Below, one piece after another: positions 8,427 through 9,388 of a stretch of DNA of 9,388 nucleotides (the stretch's first letter is position 1; every line of letters begins with the position of its first letter). The DNA comes from Bacillota bacterium (GTDB taxonomy: Bacteria > Bacillota > Clostridia > Oscillospirales > Oscillospiraceae), in NCBI GenBank assembly GCA_023395775.1, contig JAEWYA010000082.1, positions 1 to 9,388 on the forward strand, given 5' to 3'. A program made the translations under genes and the position numbers. Below the pieces are notes generated by a model that saw only the letters and a program-made list of their open reading frames with translations, searched no databases and was not told the origin of the DNA.

Positions 8427-8867
8427 TTAGAAATAGAGGCCGTTGTTTTCCAACTCGTCGATCAGATCGCCCTCGATATCCACGTGGTAGGGCGTAATAA
8501 TGTACGTATTAGCGGCAACCTTTTTGATCTTGCCCTCTCCGGCATAGGCAACACCGGACAAAAAGTCGATCAGCCGCCGGGCCACATCCTTGTTGGTGGA
8601 CTCCAGATTCAGCACCACGGTCCGCTTGTCCTTCAAGTGATCTGCAATCTCAGAGGCATTTTCAAACCGCTCCGGCTTCACCAGAACGACCTTCAGCTGG
8701 GTGGTGGCGTGGATGTTCACCACCTTGTTGTGGCGGTCCTCCGCACGGGAGGGTTTGCGGTCGTCAAACAAGCTGTCCTTCCGGGCGGGCTCTTCAAAAT
8801 CGTCGTATTCCTCGTCCTCATCCTCATAGGGGTGGGTCCACTTTTTCAGTTCATCCAAAAGGCTCAT
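8427..8867 (-). CDS. sepF: Cell division protein SepF
   Basis: The 146-residue protein has the full SepF plan: an N-terminal amphipathic helix (MSLLDELKKW) for membrane binding, an acidic linker (14-35) and the conserved core (about 58-130) with VVLNLES (84-90), DFLSGVAYA (101-109) and a TYIITP strand (121-126). In Firmicutes SepF binds the FtsZ C-terminus and tethers the Z ring to the membrane. ATG at 8865-8867 overlaps the yggS stop as ATGA and has AGGAGGG (8874-8880) 6 bases ahead. It is therefore coupled to yggS and may also be transcribed from the promoter inside yggS (9002-9030). divIVA follows on the same strand. No oddity in the protein. Confidence 0.97.
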   Translation of the reverse strand: MSLLDELKKWTHPYEDEDEEYDDFEEPARKDSLFDDRKPSRAEDRHNKVVNIHATTQLKVVLVKPERFENASEIADHLKDKRTVVLNLESTNKDVARRLIDFLSGVAYAGEGKIKKVAANTYIITPYHVDIEGDLIDELENNGLYF

Positions 8868-9388
8868 ACTGTTCCCTCCTGATTTGCGGCGGGGTACGCC
8901 CGGTGTCCGAAAATGGCCGTTCCCACACGGACCATGGTGGCTCCGGCACGGATGGCGTCGGGATAGTCGCCGCTCATCCCCATCGACAATGTATCGAATT
9001 TATTATCATACAGTTTTTGGTTTATGTCAACATAAAGCCTGCTTACTTTTTGAAAATTTGTAAGATTTTCCCCAGGGTCCGTCTCGATGGGAGGCACTGT
9101 CATCAGTCCCCGGAGACGAATATGGGTCCGTTCCTTTGCGCGGGCGGCGGCAGCGAACACCTCCGAAGGGGCAAAGCCGCTCTTGGCCTCCTCTCCGCCC
9201 ACGTTCACCTCCAGCAAAATGTCCTGTATAATGCCCAGCTTTGCCGCCTGCTTTTCAATCTCGTCCAGCAGCGGGGCGGACCCCACGGACTGAATCAGCG
9301 CCGCCTTCCCTACCACCTGCCTGACCTTGTTGCGCTGCAAGTGTCCGATGAAGTGAAGCGGCGCGCCGTCATAGGCGTTTTCAGCCAG
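8864..9388 (-). CDS. yggS: YggS/YlmE-family PLP homeostasis protein (5' partial)
   Basis: The frame runs to the window edge at 9388, so the visible 174 residues are the C-terminal three quarters of a protein usually about 225-235 long; the PLP-binding Lys lies outside. Visible family blocks include HFIGHLQRNKVR near the window edge, EVNVGGEEAKSGF, RGLMTVPP, LSMGMSGDYPDAIRAG and VRVGTAIFG. The family binds pyridoxal phosphate without known catalysis and keeps PLP and amino-acid pools balanced. In Firmicutes the gene (ylmE) sits in the division cluster, as here, with its stop overlapping the sepF start. Codons for residues between RGLMTVPP and LSMGMS are strikingly AT-rich (16 G/C of 60 bases at 9001-9060) while the rest of the gene is GC-rich. 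Confidence 0.95.
   Translation of the reverse strand: MAENAYDGAPLHFIGHLQRNKVRQVVGKAALIQSVGSAPLLDEIEKQAAKLGIIQDILLEVNVGGEEAKSGFAPSEVFAAAARAKERTHIRLRGLMTVPPIETDPGENLTNFQKVSRLYVDINQKLYDNKFDTLSMGMSGDYPDAIRAGATMVRVGTAIFGHRAYPAANQEGTV
9002..9030 (-). promoter_or_regulatory. Near-consensus sigma-A promoter inside yggS, directed at sepF-divIVA
   Basis: On the - strand, a perfect -35 TTGACA (9030-9025) is followed after exactly 17 bases (9024-9008) by GATAAT (9007-9002), matching 11 of 12 consensus bases. Upstream, A/T tracts (about 9041-9068) resemble an UP element. Transcription would start near 8995, leaving a leader of about 128 bases within the yggS coding end before sepF. The coding frame is kept, including a rare ATA codon in the spacer. 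Confidence 0.7.

Noticed and set aside
8811..8827. TCCTCG/TCCTCA triplet-like run
   Set aside because: It encodes the acidic linker of SepF (EDEDEE), a normal feature of the family.
7677..8882. 401-residue open frame on the + strand opposite divIVA and sepF
   Set aside because: It runs antisense across two well-supported genes and their gap and has a composition typical of a shadow frame.

Overview
The window reads as chromosomal DNA of a GC-rich, low-motility-of-content Firmicute, most likely a spore-forming Clostridia of the Oscillospiraceae type (Flavonifractor/Oscillibacter/Lawsonibacter relatives). The reasons are a Csp-like subtilase of the germination-protease type, a Gram-positive division cluster (YggS-SepF-DivIVA), strong AGGAGG-type ribosome binding sites, two TTG start codons and GC-rich codon use. 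The assignment rests on gene content and style only; no 16S or other marker is present. Eight protein genes fill the window; the first and last run off its edges. No gene-free stretch exceeds about 120 bases, and there is no tRNA, rRNA, CRISPR array, insertion sequence or phage gene.

Layout: (1) On the + strand, bases 1-1302 hold the C-terminal 433 codons of an S8 subtilase of the CspA/B/C kind. It converges on lepA (elongation factor 4, - strand, 1422-3233), and a perfect 20-bp inverted repeat between them serves as terminator. (2) Upstream of lepA on the - strand lies a tightly packed cassette read from about 6492 down: an XRE-type regulator (5777-6454), a 478-aa MBOAT acyltransferase (4336-5772) and a membrane-anchored SGNH/AlgX-DltD-like protein (3285-4325). 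The gaps are 4 and 10 bases. The pairing is that of an extracellular O-acylation system, and the promoter in front of the regulator is buried in an 18-bp perfect palindrome, so the cassette is probably autoregulated. lepA follows 51 bases later without an obvious terminator or promoter of its own. (3) A HAD-family phosphatase (6546-7430) sits alone. A strong intrinsic terminator is directly in front of it, leaving little room for its own promoter. (4) The division cluster comprises yggS (partial, 8864-9388), sepF (8427-8867, overlapping yggS by ATGA) and divIVA (7551-8351, TTG start), all on the - strand. ylmG and ylmH, which in Bacillus lie between sepF and divIVA, are absent here.

The most striking non-coding signals are two. 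One is a 27% GC islet inside the otherwise GC-rich yggS gene that carries a near-consensus sigma-A promoter (TTGACA-N17-GATAAT) pointing at sepF-divIVA. The other is the operator-promoter palindrome of the acylation cassette. I did not find convincing evidence of a wholly new type of system; the regulated MBOAT/SGNH cassette is the best candidate for unexplored biology.
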